Below are positions 11,169-19,170 of a stretch of DNA of 64,000 nt, one piece after another. Numbering within the stretch: the first letter of the stretch is position 1; each line of letters starts with the position of its first letter. This DNA is from Qipengyuania oceanensis (GTDB lineage Bacteria; Pseudomonadota; Alphaproteobacteria; Sphingomonadales; Sphingomonadaceae), in NCBI RefSeq assembly GCF_009827535.1, contig NZ_WTYN01000001.1:682001-746000 (forward strand), written 5' to 3'. Below the pieces are notes generated by a model. It saw only the letters and a program-made list of their open reading frames with translations. It was not told the DNA's origin and did no database searches. Both the position numbers and the translations under genes were made by a program.

Positions 11169-11567
11169 TCAGATCGCGTCGGCAGGCGCGGCGAGCGGGA
11201 AGAACGGGATTGCCACCTCCAGCGGGGCACCGTCCTCGCGGTGGAAGGTATAGAAGCCTTCCATCGATCCGTGCGGCGTCGTCAGCGGGCAGCCCGAAAC
11301 ATAATCGTGGCTCTCGCCGGGCTTGAGCACCGGCTGTTCGCCGACCACGCCTTCGCCGTCCACATGATTGATCATGCCGCGCGCATCGGTGATGCGCCAG
11401 TGCCGCGCGATCAGCTGCACCGTCTCGTGGCTGCGGTTCTCGATCCGCACGTGATAGACCCAGAACCACTTGCCCGCCTCGGGCTGCGATTGCTCGGGCA
11501 GGAAGTTGACCGCCACTCGGACGGTGATGCCTTCGGTGATGGCGGCGTGCTGGAACAGCTGTTTCAT
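11169..11567 (-). CDS. apaG: ApaG protein (Co2+/Mg2+ efflux-associated)
   Basis: Small immunoglobulin-like beta-sandwich protein of 132 residues, linked by genetics in other bacteria to Co2+ resistance and Mg2+ efflux; its biochemical role is not settled. The start is set at MKQLFQHAAITEGITVRV. Typical segments are YHVRIENRSHETVQLIARHW, the GEQPVLKPGESHDYVSGCP region and GSMEGFYTFHREDG. Fifty-two further in-frame residues upstream lie in the intergenic region shared with the TadG-like gene and do not resemble ApaG. Confidence 0.93.
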   Translation of the reverse strand: MKQLFQHAAITEGITVRVAVNFLPEQSQPEAGKWFWVYHVRIENRSHETVQLIARHWRITDARGMINHVDGEGVVGEQPVLKPGESHDYVSGCPLTTPHGSMEGFYTFHREDGAPLEVAIPFFPLAAPADAI

Positions 11568-11783
11568 TGCATTGCCAAGGTAGCGTCTCCCTCGCCCGCT
11601 GCAAGGGGGTGAACCCCTCCATACTACCGGGTTTTCCCAAGATTTGCGTTTGTCGGGAGCAATGGACGCGCGTTTGGTTAACCTGTCGGAAACCCTGTTC
11701 GCGAACGGTCCCTTAGCCAGCATTGCGCCAAAGGCCCAGTGAAGGATTGCGCCCGTTGCGCACAGTCAGGGGACACGATTGAG

Positions 11784-13055
11784 ATGCAGGCATTCCTGAA
11801 ACGCCTCCGCAAGAACACCAAGGGGAACATCCTCGTGATGGTCGGCGCGGGCACGGCTGCGCTCGTCGGATCGGCCGGGATCGCGGTCGACGCGGTGCAA
11901 TGGTACCTGTGGAAACGCCAGATGCAGCAGACCGTCGACAGCGGTTCGATGTCTGCCGCGCTCGCCCTGTGGCGCGACGACGACTGGGAGAACAGCGCGC
12001 AGGACACGATGGCGAAGGCCGCCAACTCCAAGTACGTGATCGAAAAGCTCACCAATCCGCCGGACTCCGGCGCCTATGCCGACGATGATCTTGCGATCGA
12101 GATCATCGCGACGACCAGCGCGAAACTGCCTTTCTCGAGCGTGTTCATGGCCGATCCCGCGGTGATCCGCGTGCGCTCGGTCGCAACCGCGATCGGCGAC
12201 GGCGAATATTGCGTTGTCTCGCTGCGCCAGAGCGGCACCGGGATCAATGTCAGTGGTACCGCCAACCTGGACCTGGGCTGCGGAATGGTCGCAAACTCCC
12301 AGAGCGCCGGTGCGATCACCCTGAGCGGCAGCAGTTACGTCATCGCCGATCCGATCAGCGCGGTCGGCGGGGTGACCTATTCGGACGGCAACCTGGCGAA
12401 GGGAACCTCGGTTCGATCCTACGCCCCGGTTGCTCCCGATCCGATGGCCGATCGCGAGCTCGAGGTTCCGCAGGAACCGAGCAAATGCGATTACACCAAC
12501 GAAAAATCGAGCAACAAGGCCGTCACGAACTACAAGCCTTCCGTCAGCGGCGTGCCGGTGCGTTTCTGCGGCGGCCTCAGCATAGCCGGGCAGGCGAACT
12601 TCGCGCCCGGGGTCTACATCATCGATGGCGGAACCTTCGATCTCGGTAACAAGGCAAATGTCGCCGGTACCGGCGTCACCTTCGTTCTCACCGGAAAGAC
12701 ACCGGCAACTGTCGCGACCATGGACGTCAACGCCCAGGCCAAGGTCAAGCTCTCGCCGCCGGACGATGCCGACAACGAATGGGACGGGGTGCTGGTGTTC
12801 CAGGATCCGATGGGATCCACCAAGGAAAGCATCCTCAACGGCGGGTCGGATATCGACATGGAGGGCATCATCTACATGCCCAAGGGCGACATGCGGTACA
12901 ACGGCAACTCCGAGATGGGGACGGACTGCCTGATGCTGATCGGCTACACGCTGAACTTCATGGGTACCTACGATCTCGTCAACGACTTCTCCGACTGCCC
13001 GTTTGATGCCAGCAGGATCAACAACAAGTCGCGCGTGATCAGGGTGGTCGAATGA
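11784..13055 (+). CDS. TadG-like pilus-assembly protein
   Basis: Secreted or surface-anchored protein of 423 residues of the TadE/TadG type. After a short basic stretch, a Tad domain with one hydrophobic segment (NILVMVGAGTAALVGSAGIA, about residues 13-32) is followed by VDAVQWYLWKRQMQQTVDSG, the usual TadG N-terminal signature. The rest is a long polar, Gly/Ser/Asn-rich domain without a recognisable vWA motif. An AGGGGA site lies 10 bases before this ATG, which favours it over an ATG 15 codons earlier. It overlaps the next gene by 4 bases (ATGA). Confidence 0.83.
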   Translation: MQAFLKRLRKNTKGNILVMVGAGTAALVGSAGIAVDAVQWYLWKRQMQQTVDSGSMSAALALWRDDDWENSAQDTMAKAANSKYVIEKLTNPPDSGAYADDDLAIEIIATTSAKLPFSSVFMADPAVIRVRSVATAIGDGEYCVVSLRQSGTGINVSGTANLDLGCGMVANSQSAGAITLSGSSYVIADPISAVGGVTYSDGNLAKGTSVRSYAPVAPDPMADRELEVPQEPSKCDYTNEKSSNKAVTNYKPSVSGVPVRFCGGLSIAGQANFAPGVYIIDGGTFDLGNKANVAGTGVTFVLTGKTPATVATMDVNAQAKVKLSPPDDADNEWDGVLVFQDPMGSTKESILNGGSDIDMEGIIYMPKGDMRYNGNSEMGTDCLMLIGYTLNFMGTYDLVNDFSDCPFDASRINNKSRVIRVVE

Positions 13056-13558
13056 TGCTGGCATCTTTCGAACCCCTGCGCGGACTTGTCCGGCTCTCGC
13101 GGCGCATTCGGCGCGATACGCGTGGCGTCGCCCTCGTCGAAATGGCGCTGTCCCTGCCGCTGCTGATGTTGCTGTGCCTGGGCATGATCGACATCTCGCG
13201 CCTGGTCGCGACCAAGATCGATCTGGAGCAGGCCGCCCAACGCACGACCGACTTCGTTCTTGCCAAGCGACCGAGCAGCGCGAACACCACGGTCTACGTC
13301 AACGAAGCGGTGAGCGCCTCCGGCCTCCCCAAATCGGGCGTGGTGGTGAAGCTCTACCTCGAGTGCGACGGCGAGGTTCAGGCCAGTTTCACCGATATCT
13401 GCGCCGACGACGAGACCATCGGGCGCTATGCAACGGTCTCGCTGACGAAGAACGTCGGTCTCGATTTCAACTGGTCCGCCTTCGCAACCATGTTTGATGG
13501 CAAGACCCGCTCGTCGACGGTCAAGGTCGTCGGCGACAGCACCGTGAGGTTCCAGTAA
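13052..13558 (+). CDS. TadE-family pseudopilin-like protein
   Basis: Protein of 168 residues with the TadE signature: a basic N-terminus, then RDTRGVALVEMALSLPLLML near residues 21-40, which combines a Gly, a Glu five residues into the segment, and a hydrophobic helix as in minor pilins processed by TadV-type peptidases. The C-terminal part is a small polar domain with two cysteines (LECDGE and DICADD) that could form a disulphide. It is coupled by 4-base and 1-base overlaps with its neighbours. Confidence 0.83.
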   Translation: MMLASFEPLRGLVRLSRRIRRDTRGVALVEMALSLPLLMLLCLGMIDISRLVATKIDLEQAAQRTTDFVLAKRPSSANTTVYVNEAVSASGLPKSGVVVKLYLECDGEVQASFTDICADDETIGRYATVSLTKNVGLDFNWSAFATMFDGKTRSSTVKVVGDSTVRFQ

Positions 13559-13965
13559 TGGCCGTCCGTATCTTTCGACGTATCGCGCATGATCGCCGGG
13601 GTTCGCTCGGCTTCGAATTCGCCATGGCGATTCCCATCCTTGTGACGCTAATGCTGGGGATCCTGCAGTTCGGCATGGCTCTGCACACTGCAGGTGCGAT
13701 GCGGAACGCGATGGGTGAAGGCTTGCGGCTGTACAAGGTCGAGCCGACGACGACCGAGGCCCAAGTCTACACCGAAACGCTCGACGAACTGGTCGGCGTG
13801 GACCAGTCCGGTGTGACATCGCTCAAATTCACCAAGGGCACCGCTACCAACGGGGCCCAGTACGGCCAGCTCAAGATGACCTACAAGATGACGCCGATGC
13901 TTCCTTTCGCGCCGATCCCGGACATCGTGCTGGAAGAGGAAAAGTGGGTATACTTGCAGGCGTGA
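13558..13965 (+). CDS. TadE-family pseudopilin-like protein
   Basis: Protein of 135 residues, the third gene of the Tad-like set. The segment DRRGSLGFEFAMAIPILVTL near residues 12-31 shows the TadE pattern with a Glu in the processing region and a hydrophobic helix. The rest is a short extracytoplasmic domain. Its ATG overlaps the previous stop by one base (TAATG). No secretin, ATPase or prepilin peptidase gene is nearby. Confidence 0.83.
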   Translation: MAVRIFRRIAHDRRGSLGFEFAMAIPILVTLMLGILQFGMALHTAGAMRNAMGEGLRLYKVEPTTTEAQVYTETLDELVGVDQSGVTSLKFTKGTATNGAQYGQLKMTYKMTPMLPFAPIPDIVLEEEKWVYLQA

Positions 13966-13986
13966 CGGCTGCGTGAGGTCGGGGAC

Positions 13987-14586
13987 CTAGGCGGAGAGCT
14001 GGTCCTCGATCTGGCCGAGCCTTTCCTTCCCGAAATAGATCTCGCCATCGACGAAAAAGGTCGGGATGCCGAATGCGCCCCGCTCGACCGCCGCTTCGGT
14101 GTTGTCGATCAGCGCCTGCTTGATGGAGGCGTCCTGTGTGGCAGCTGTCAGCGCGGCCCCGTCGAATCCTGCCGAGTCCAGCGCCGCACCGAGCGCCTCT
14201 GCGTCCGCCGGATCAGTACCGTCCTCCCAGATCGACTTTAGCAGGCACTCGGCAAGGTTGACCCGCTCTTCGCCCTCGACCGCCAGCAGCATGCGTTGCG
14301 GGACGATGGAATTGAACGGAAAGGTCGCGGGCATGCGATATCTGGTGAGGCCGTGTTTCGCGATGAACCGCTCGATCTCGAGCATCGCGTAGGCGTTCTT
14401 GCCCTTGATCTCGGCATTGCGAACGAACGGCGGGGCGTTGCCCGTCAGCTTGTGCATTCCGCCAAGGAAGACCGGCGTCACTTCGAGCGTCGCCTGGTGC
14501 CGGCCGAGCAGATCGCGCAGTGGCCACCACGCGAGATAGGCGTTGGGGCTCACGCAATCGAAAATGAACTCGACGGTCTTCGGCAT
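13987..14586 (-). CDS. 2-hydroxychromene-2-carboxylate isomerase-like (DsbA family) protein
   Basis: Thioredoxin-fold protein of 199 residues related to the kappa-class glutathione transferases and NahD isomerases. The N-terminal VEFIFDCVSPNAYLAWWPL carries the Ser-Pro active-site region of this family in place of a CXXC pair, and GAFGIPTFFVDGEIYFGKERL near the end is the cis-proline region. It is two bases downstream of metZ on the same strand, so the two are probably co-transcribed. The true substrate is unknown. A second family member is encoded at 41805-42434. Confidence 0.87.
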   Translation of the reverse strand: MPKTVEFIFDCVSPNAYLAWWPLRDLLGRHQATLEVTPVFLGGMHKLTGNAPPFVRNAEIKGKNAYAMLEIERFIAKHGLTRYRMPATFPFNSIVPQRMLLAVEGEERVNLAECLLKSIWEDGTDPADAEALGAALDSAGFDGAALTAATQDASIKQALIDNTEAAVERGAFGIPTFFVDGEIYFGKERLGQIEDQLSA

Positions 14587-14588
14587 CG

Positions 14589-15794
14589 CTAGAGCCCTCC
14601 TGCGCTCAACGCGCGATCCATGTCTTCCTTGAGGTCATCGATATCCTCGAGCCCCACGTTAATTCGCAGCAGTCCTTCGGGGATGCCCATTTCCTCGCGT
14701 GCTTCTGCGCCCATGTTGGCATGGGTGGTCGAGGCGGGATGGCACATCAGGCTGCGCGCATCGCCGATGTTGTTGGAAATATCGATCAGCTCGAGCGCAT
14801 CGAGGATCGCATGCGCCTGCGCCCGCCCCTCGACCACGAAGCTGAAGATCGGGCCGCAGGCATCCATCTGGCGCATCGCGAGCTCGTGACGCGGGTGGCT
14901 CGGAAGGCCGGGATGAAGCATGTGCGGCACCCTTCCCTCCATGAACTTGCCGAGCGCCATCGCGTTCTCGCTCTGCTTGTGGGCACGCAGCGACAACGTC
15001 TCCAGCCCCTTGAGGACGACCCAGGCGTTGAACGGGGCACAATTGGGGCCGGTGTTGCGCTGGAAGGGCAGCAGCTTCTCGTCGATGAACTCCTGGCTGC
15101 CGCATACCGCGCCGGCGAGCACCCTGCCCTGCCCGTCCATCAGCTTGGTCGCGCTGTAAGCCACGACGTCGGCGCCCCATTCGAGCGGGCGCTGGAGCGC
15201 CGCAGTGGCAAAGGCATTGTCCACCACCGTGGTCACGCCGTTCGCCCTGGCGACATCGCAGACGTGCTTGAGATCGACGATATCGAGCGTCGGATTGGCG
15301 GGGGTTTCGAAGAAGAATACCTTGGTATTGGGCCGCAGGGCGCGCTCCCATTCCTCGTCCACGGCGCTGTCGATGACCGTCGTCTCGATCCCGAACTTCG
15401 GCAGCAGGTTGTCGACGAGCCAACGGCACGACCCGAAAGCGGCCCGCGCGGCGACGACGTGATCGCCTGCTTGTAGCTGGCACAGGAGAGCAGTCGTCAT
15501 CGCAGCCATCCCGCTCGCCTGCGCGCGGCAGGCATCGGCGCCCTCCATGAGCGCGATGCGTTCTTCCAGCATCGCGACGGTCGGGTTCTGGAGGCGAGAA
15601 TAAGTCATCCCGTCGGCATCGCCCGAGAAACGATCGGCGACCGTCTGGGCGTTGTCGTAGGTGTAGCCCGAGGTGAGAAACAGCGCTTCGCTGGTTTCGC
15701 CGTGTTCGGAGCGCCAGGTACCGCCACGCACGGCCTGGGTAGCCGGACGCCACTTCTTCGTGATGGAACGATCGATGCCGGATGTCTTCTTCAT
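14589..15794 (-). CDS. metZ: O-succinylhomoserine sulfhydrylase
   Basis: PLP enzyme of 401 residues that makes homocysteine from O-succinylhomoserine and sulfide in methionine synthesis. It belongs to the Cys/Met gamma-family fold: FFFETPANPTLDIVDL, VVDNAFATAALQRP, and the PLP lysine in YSATKLMDGQGR near residue 214. The MetZ assignment over MetB or MetC rests on the overall similarity of these motifs. An intrinsic terminator ends 41 bases before the start codon, leaving little room for a riboswitch of the SAM-II type. Confidence 0.9.
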   Translation of the reverse strand: MKKTSGIDRSITKKWRPATQAVRGGTWRSEHGETSEALFLTSGYTYDNAQTVADRFSGDADGMTYSRLQNPTVAMLEERIALMEGADACRAQASGMAAMTTALLCQLQAGDHVVAARAAFGSCRWLVDNLLPKFGIETTVIDSAVDEEWERALRPNTKVFFFETPANPTLDIVDLKHVCDVARANGVTTVVDNAFATAALQRPLEWGADVVAYSATKLMDGQGRVLAGAVCGSQEFIDEKLLPFQRNTGPNCAPFNAWVVLKGLETLSLRAHKQSENAMALGKFMEGRVPHMLHPGLPSHPRHELAMRQMDACGPIFSFVVEGRAQAHAILDALELIDISNNIGDARSLMCHPASTTHANMGAEAREEMGIPEGLLRINVGLEDIDDLKEDMDRALSAGGL

Positions 15795-15835
15795 ATGCCG
15801 GCAGCCTTAGGGTGCGCGCTTTGCCGAGCGCAACG

Positions 15836-15858
15836 AAAAACGGGGCCCGAAGGCCCCG
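15836..15858 (-). terminator. Intrinsic terminator after the 76-residue secreted protein gene
   Basis: In the minus-strand transcript a perfect 7-pair stem CGGGGCC/GGCCCCG with a UUCG loop is followed by UUUUU. It ends the small gene at 15883-16113 and isolates it from metZ. Confidence 0.9.
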
Positions 15859-15882
15859 TCCCGTAACATCGTATTTCTGCGA

Positions 15883-16113
15883 TCAGGCGCTGATCGGATC
15901 GTCGTCGCCATCATCGAGGACCACGATAAGCCCCACGACCACTGCAGCAAGCAAGAGCAAGGTGACCGGGCTACCGAAGCCCATCGCACCGAGTTCGCCT
16001 TCCTGCTCGGCAGCAGGCGCAGCACGTTCGATTGCGGGCGCGGCCTGTGCAACGACAGGTGCGGCAGCAAGCGATGCAGCGGCGGCAACGGTGGCAAGTT
16101 TAGCGAGTTTCAT
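15883..16113 (-). CDS. Small secreted/membrane protein with C-terminal DDDPISA
   Basis: Unrecognised 76-residue protein. It has a clean signal peptide (MKLAKLATVAAAASLAAAPVV then AQA, cleavage near residue 25), a Glu/Ala-rich stretch, a hydrophobic helix around LLLLAAVVVGLIVVL near residues 50-68, and the acidic end DDGDDDPISA. The start is set by a GGGA site five bases upstream. It is a paralogue of the next gene (16266-16493), sharing layout, terminal motif and an upstream DNA element. Function unknown; a small inner-membrane protein is the simplest reading. Confidence 0.8.
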   Translation of the reverse strand: MKLAKLATVAAAASLAAAPVVAQAAPAIERAAPAAEQEGELGAMGFGSPVTLLLLAAVVVGLIVVLDDGDDDPISA

Positions 16114-16206
16114 AAGCGTCCCCTGTAAAAAAGCGTTCATTGAACCAAATGCCCAAAGAACGAACCGTTCCGAAACGGTTGGACGAAAACGACAATTCAC
16201 AAAAAC

Positions 16207-16222
16207 TTGCGGCGAACCGTGG
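16207..16222 (-). promoter_or_regulatory. Shared upstream element, copy 1
   Basis: Sixteen bases (plus strand TTGCGGCGAACCGTGG) matching 15 of 16 bases of the block at 16585-16600. It lies 94 bases upstream of the start at 16113, almost the same distance as the second copy from its own gene, so it is likely part of a duplicated promoter or operator. Confidence 0.5.
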
Positions 16223-16265
16223 CGTTTCGCCGACGGTCCGCTCGCGAGAATGCAGTGATCAGGAC

Positions 16266-16493
16266 TTAGGCGCTGATCGGATCGTCATCATCGTCGGTCA
16301 GCAGCAGGATTGCCATGCCGATCGCGGCGATCGCGATGACGATGAATGCCGGACCGATGCCGCCGCCCATCTCTTCGTTCTGAGCCGAGGGAGCAGCTTC
16401 ACGATCGATGGCAACCGGAGCGGCCTGGGCGGCGATAGGCGCCGTAACGAGGGCGGCAGCGGCGAGAGCAGTGGCAATCTTGGCGGATTTCAT
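16266..16493 (-). CDS. Small secreted/membrane protein with C-terminal DDDDDPISA
   Basis: Unrecognised 75-residue protein, paralogue of the gene at 15883-16113. It has a signal peptide (MKSAKIATALAAAALVTAPIA, cleavage near AQA), a short charged stretch with REAAPSAQNEE, a hydrophobic helix (FIVIAIAAIGMAILLL) and the end TDDDDDPISA. The start is chosen at the ATG that begins the signal peptide; an 11-residue upstream extension would disrupt it. Its spacer to the downstream paralogue contains a 7-pair hairpin (16163-16180). Confidence 0.8.
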   Translation of the reverse strand: MKSAKIATALAAAALVTAPIAAQAAPVAIDREAAPSAQNEEMGGGIGPAFIVIAIAAIGMAILLLTDDDDDPISA

Positions 16494-16584
16494 AATGTTG
16501 ACCCTTTCAGTGCAATGAAGGCTCAATCACCGGCCGGCGTTCCGGTTCCAACAAGAAAACAAAAAATCGAACTTTCCCTAGGGG

Positions 16585-16600
16585 TTGCGACGAACCGTGG
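16585..16600 (-). promoter_or_regulatory. Shared upstream element, copy 2
   Basis: Sixteen bases (plus strand TTGCGACGAACCGTGG), 92 bases upstream of the start at 16493 and nearly identical to 16207-16222. It also lies 77 bases before the divergent glycosyltransferase gene. Confidence 0.5.
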
Positions 16601-16676
16601 TCACATGAGGGTCAATTACCCGGCCGAACGATATGGCGCTTGCGGGGCGCAAGGCCGCCACCTAATCACCGCGACG

Positions 16677-17951
16677 ATGAGTTACGCACCGCCTCACGAA
16701 CGTGATCCGATGGGCTGGTGCTTCGCAATCGCCATCGCTTTCCTCGTCTTGTGCTCCATCCGGCTGACCACGCCCGCAGCGCCCTATTTCGATGAGGTAC
16801 ATTACCTGCCCGCCGCGCGCGCCCTGCTCGAAGGGGCGACCTACCCCAACCGCGAGCACCCGCTGTTCGGCAAGGAAGCGATCGCCGCCGGCATAGCTCT
16901 GTTCGGCGACGGGCCGCTCGGGTGGAGAATTTTCTCGTTGCTGGCGGGCACGATGACGCTTTTCGCCGCGATGCGCGCGCTATGGTTTGCAAGCTGCTCG
17001 CGGCCTGCGACGATCGCATACGGGCTGCTGTTGGCGACCGGCTTTGCGCTCTTCGTGCAATCGCGCATCGCCATGCTCGACATCTTCATGGCCGCATTTC
17101 TTGCCATTGCCGCGTGGCAGTTTGCAGGTGCTGTCCGGGAACCCGAGACGGGACGCAGGCGATTGGCGATGACCGGGATCGCGCTGGGCCTGGCAGCCGC
17201 TTCCAAGTGGAATGCACTGCCGCTGCTGCCTTTGCCCGGCCTCGCTTTTCTTGTCGCGCGCCTGCATGCCGATGGCTGGCGCGGCCTGTGGAGCCGCCGC
17301 GGCGCGCCGGTTCCGGGAATTACCCTGCCCGAGGCCGCTCTCTGGCTCGGAATGGTGCCGCTGATCGCCTATTGGGCGACCTTCCTGCCGGCATACACAT
17401 TCGCGGATGGCTCGATCTCGCAAACCGGGATCATAGCGCTGCACCGCGAGATGCTGGCCCTGCACGAAAGCGTGCTCGCGCCCCATCCTTACCAGAGCAC
17501 CTGGCCCGACTGGATCCTCAACGTCCGCGCGATCTGGTACCTTTACGAGCCGGTCGACGGGGTCCAGCGCGGGATCGTGCTGATCGGCAATCCGCTGACC
17601 ATGCTCCTCGGCCTCGGCGCGCTGGGCTGGTGTGCGTGGGTGGGAGTCGTGCGCCGGCGCATGGACGCGCTGGGGGTATTCCTGGTGTACGCCGCAAGCC
17701 TTGGCCTCTGGTTCTTCGCGGCCAAACCGGTGCAATTCTATTATCACTACTTCGTGCCGAGCATCGCCCTGCTGGCTGCCCTCGCGCTGCTTACGGCCGA
17801 GCTGTGGCGCGACGGCTGGCGCTGGATTTCGCTCGCCATTCCAGCGGCCAGCATCGCGATGTTCGCATGGTTCTACCCGATCCTGAGCGCCGCGGCGCTG
17901 GAAGGTCCGGGGTCTTTCGCGACCTGGATGTGGCTCGACAGCTGGAGGTAG
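16677..17951 (+). CDS. Polytopic glycosyltransferase, PMT/GT39-like
   Basis: Integral membrane protein of 424 residues with about ten hydrophobic segments. Near the N-terminus, PYFDEVHYLPAARALLEG has the Asp-Glu pair in the first periplasmic loop that is catalytic in protein O-mannosyltransferases and related lipid-carrier-dependent enzymes, and EHPLFGKEAIAAG and ASKWNALPLLPLPG are further family features. It would transfer a sugar from a polyprenyl phosphate to protein or envelope glycan; the acceptor is unknown. It converges, with a 16-base gap, on the GT2-GtrA gene that may supply the donor. The start is uncertain; 16605 is also possible. Confidence 0.83.
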   Translation: MSYAPPHERDPMGWCFAIAIAFLVLCSIRLTTPAAPYFDEVHYLPAARALLEGATYPNREHPLFGKEAIAAGIALFGDGPLGWRIFSLLAGTMTLFAAMRALWFASCSRPATIAYGLLLATGFALFVQSRIAMLDIFMAAFLAIAAWQFAGAVREPETGRRRLAMTGIALGLAAASKWNALPLLPLPGLAFLVARLHADGWRGLWSRRGAPVPGITLPEAALWLGMVPLIAYWATFLPAYTFADGSISQTGIIALHREMLALHESVLAPHPYQSTWPDWILNVRAIWYLYEPVDGVQRGIVLIGNPLTMLLGLGALGWCAWVGVVRRRMDALGVFLVYAASLGLWFFAAKPVQFYYHYFVPSIALLAALALLTAELWRDGWRWISLAIPAASIAMFAWFYPILSAAALEGPGSFATWMWLDSWR

Positions 17952-17967
17952 GAAGGCCGGTTGGCCC

Positions 17968-19107
17968 TCAGTATCGACCCCAGACAAAGCGGCTCGACAA
18001 GGCGTAGTTCCACACCGAGCCGATGACGATCCCGGCCAATGCGGCGACGAACCACCAGATCCCGCGCGATTCGAGAAGGGTGGCGACAGCCACGTTGGCA
18101 AAGCCGCCGACCGCACAGGTCGCGCAAAATCCGATCCAGCCGCGCAGCAGCGCGCCCGTCCCGGTCAGCCGCTGGTCGCGGTAGGTGAGCCAGTTGTTGA
18201 GCCAAAAGTTGAAGCTCATGGCGACGATCACCGCGCCCAGCTGCGCCTTCCAGAAGGTAGCGGTCATACCGGGAAACAGCACCGCGAGCACCGCCATGTG
18301 GACGAGCACACCGGCCGCCCCGACCGTGCCGAACAATGCAAAGCGGGTCGGGATGATCTTGCCGAAGGTCTTGTCGTAGAGTCCGGCAAGGAAATCGAAG
18401 GCGATCGCTCGATCGAGCTTGCTCTCGCCCGAGCGGCGTGCGGCGAATTTCAACGGGAATTCCTTTACCCTGAGCGTTTCGGTCGAGGTGGCCAGTAGAT
18501 CGAGCAAGATCTTGAACCCGATGCCCGAGAGGTTCGGAACGAGCGTCCGCGCCCGGTCGCTGGACAGGAGAAAATAGCCGCTCATCGGGTCCGACAGGCT
18601 GACCCCGGTGAGCTTGCGGGCAAGGCCGTTGGCGACGCCGGACAGCTTCTCGCGATCGGGCCGGCCCCAGTCCTCCATGCTCGCCCCTTCGGCAAAGCGC
18701 GATGCGACCGCGACGTCCGCCTCGCCCGAGCGGACCGCGTCGAGCATGCCAGGCAGCAGCGCCGGATCGTGCTGGTGGTCGGCATCCATCACCGCCACGA
18801 AGGGCGCTGCGGTAGCGCAGAAGCCCTCGATGGCCGCGCTCGCCAGGCCGCGACGACCGATCCGCTGGATGACCCGAACCCGCGGATCGACCAGCGAGAG
18901 CGCGCGGGCCGCATCCGACGTTCCGTCGGCGCTGTTGTCGTCGACGATCAGCACTTCCCAGGAAATCTCGCCCAGTGCGCCATCGATTCGCTCGACCAGC
19001 GATGCGAGGTTGTCCCGCTCGTTGAGCGTCGGCAGAATGATGGCGAGTTCGAGCGCGCGGGTGCGATGTTCGGCGGCACGCTGGAATGCGGTCTGATCCA
19101 TGTCCAT
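17968..19107 (-). CDS. Fusion of GT2 polyprenyl-phosphate glycosyltransferase and GtrA membrane domain
   Basis: Protein of 379 residues with two parts. Residues 20-240 are a GT2 domain like dolichyl-phosphate mannose synthase: ELAIILPTLNERDNL, VLIVDDNSADGT, the metal site VMDADHQHDP and SDPMSGYFLL. Residues 250-379 are a four-helix GtrA domain (RFALFGTVGAAGVLVHM and SFNFWLNNWLTYRD). Such fusions make and translocate a polyprenyl-phosphate sugar. The convergent GT39-like gene at 16677-17951 is the likely user of the product. The ATG at 19101 is an alternative start. Confidence 0.9.
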   Translation of the reverse strand: MDMDQTAFQRAAEHRTRALELAIILPTLNERDNLASLVERIDGALGEISWEVLIVDDNSADGTSDAARALSLVDPRVRVIQRIGRRGLASAAIEGFCATAAPFVAVMDADHQHDPALLPGMLDAVRSGEADVAVASRFAEGASMEDWGRPDREKLSGVANGLARKLTGVSLSDPMSGYFLLSSDRARTLVPNLSGIGFKILLDLLATSTETLRVKEFPLKFAARRSGESKLDRAIAFDFLAGLYDKTFGKIIPTRFALFGTVGAAGVLVHMAVLAVLFPGMTATFWKAQLGAVIVAMSFNFWLNNWLTYRDQRLTGTGALLRGWIGFCATCAVGGFANVAVATLLESRGIWWFVAALAGIVIGSVWNYALSSRFVWGRY

Positions 19108-19170
19108 GGCCTCGCGCGATATATGGTAAACGTCAACGCAAGGTTACGAGCCTGCGTTTTTCGACCACCG

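Noticed and set aside
11676-11683. CtrA binding site for the Tad-like genes
   Set aside because: Only one half-site-like TTAACC is present; the second half at the right spacing is missing, so it was not annotated.
15795-15882. SAM-II riboswitch upstream of metZ
   Set aside because: Only 41 bases separate a terminator from the metZ start, too little for the riboswitch and its leader; no matching pseudoknot was seen.
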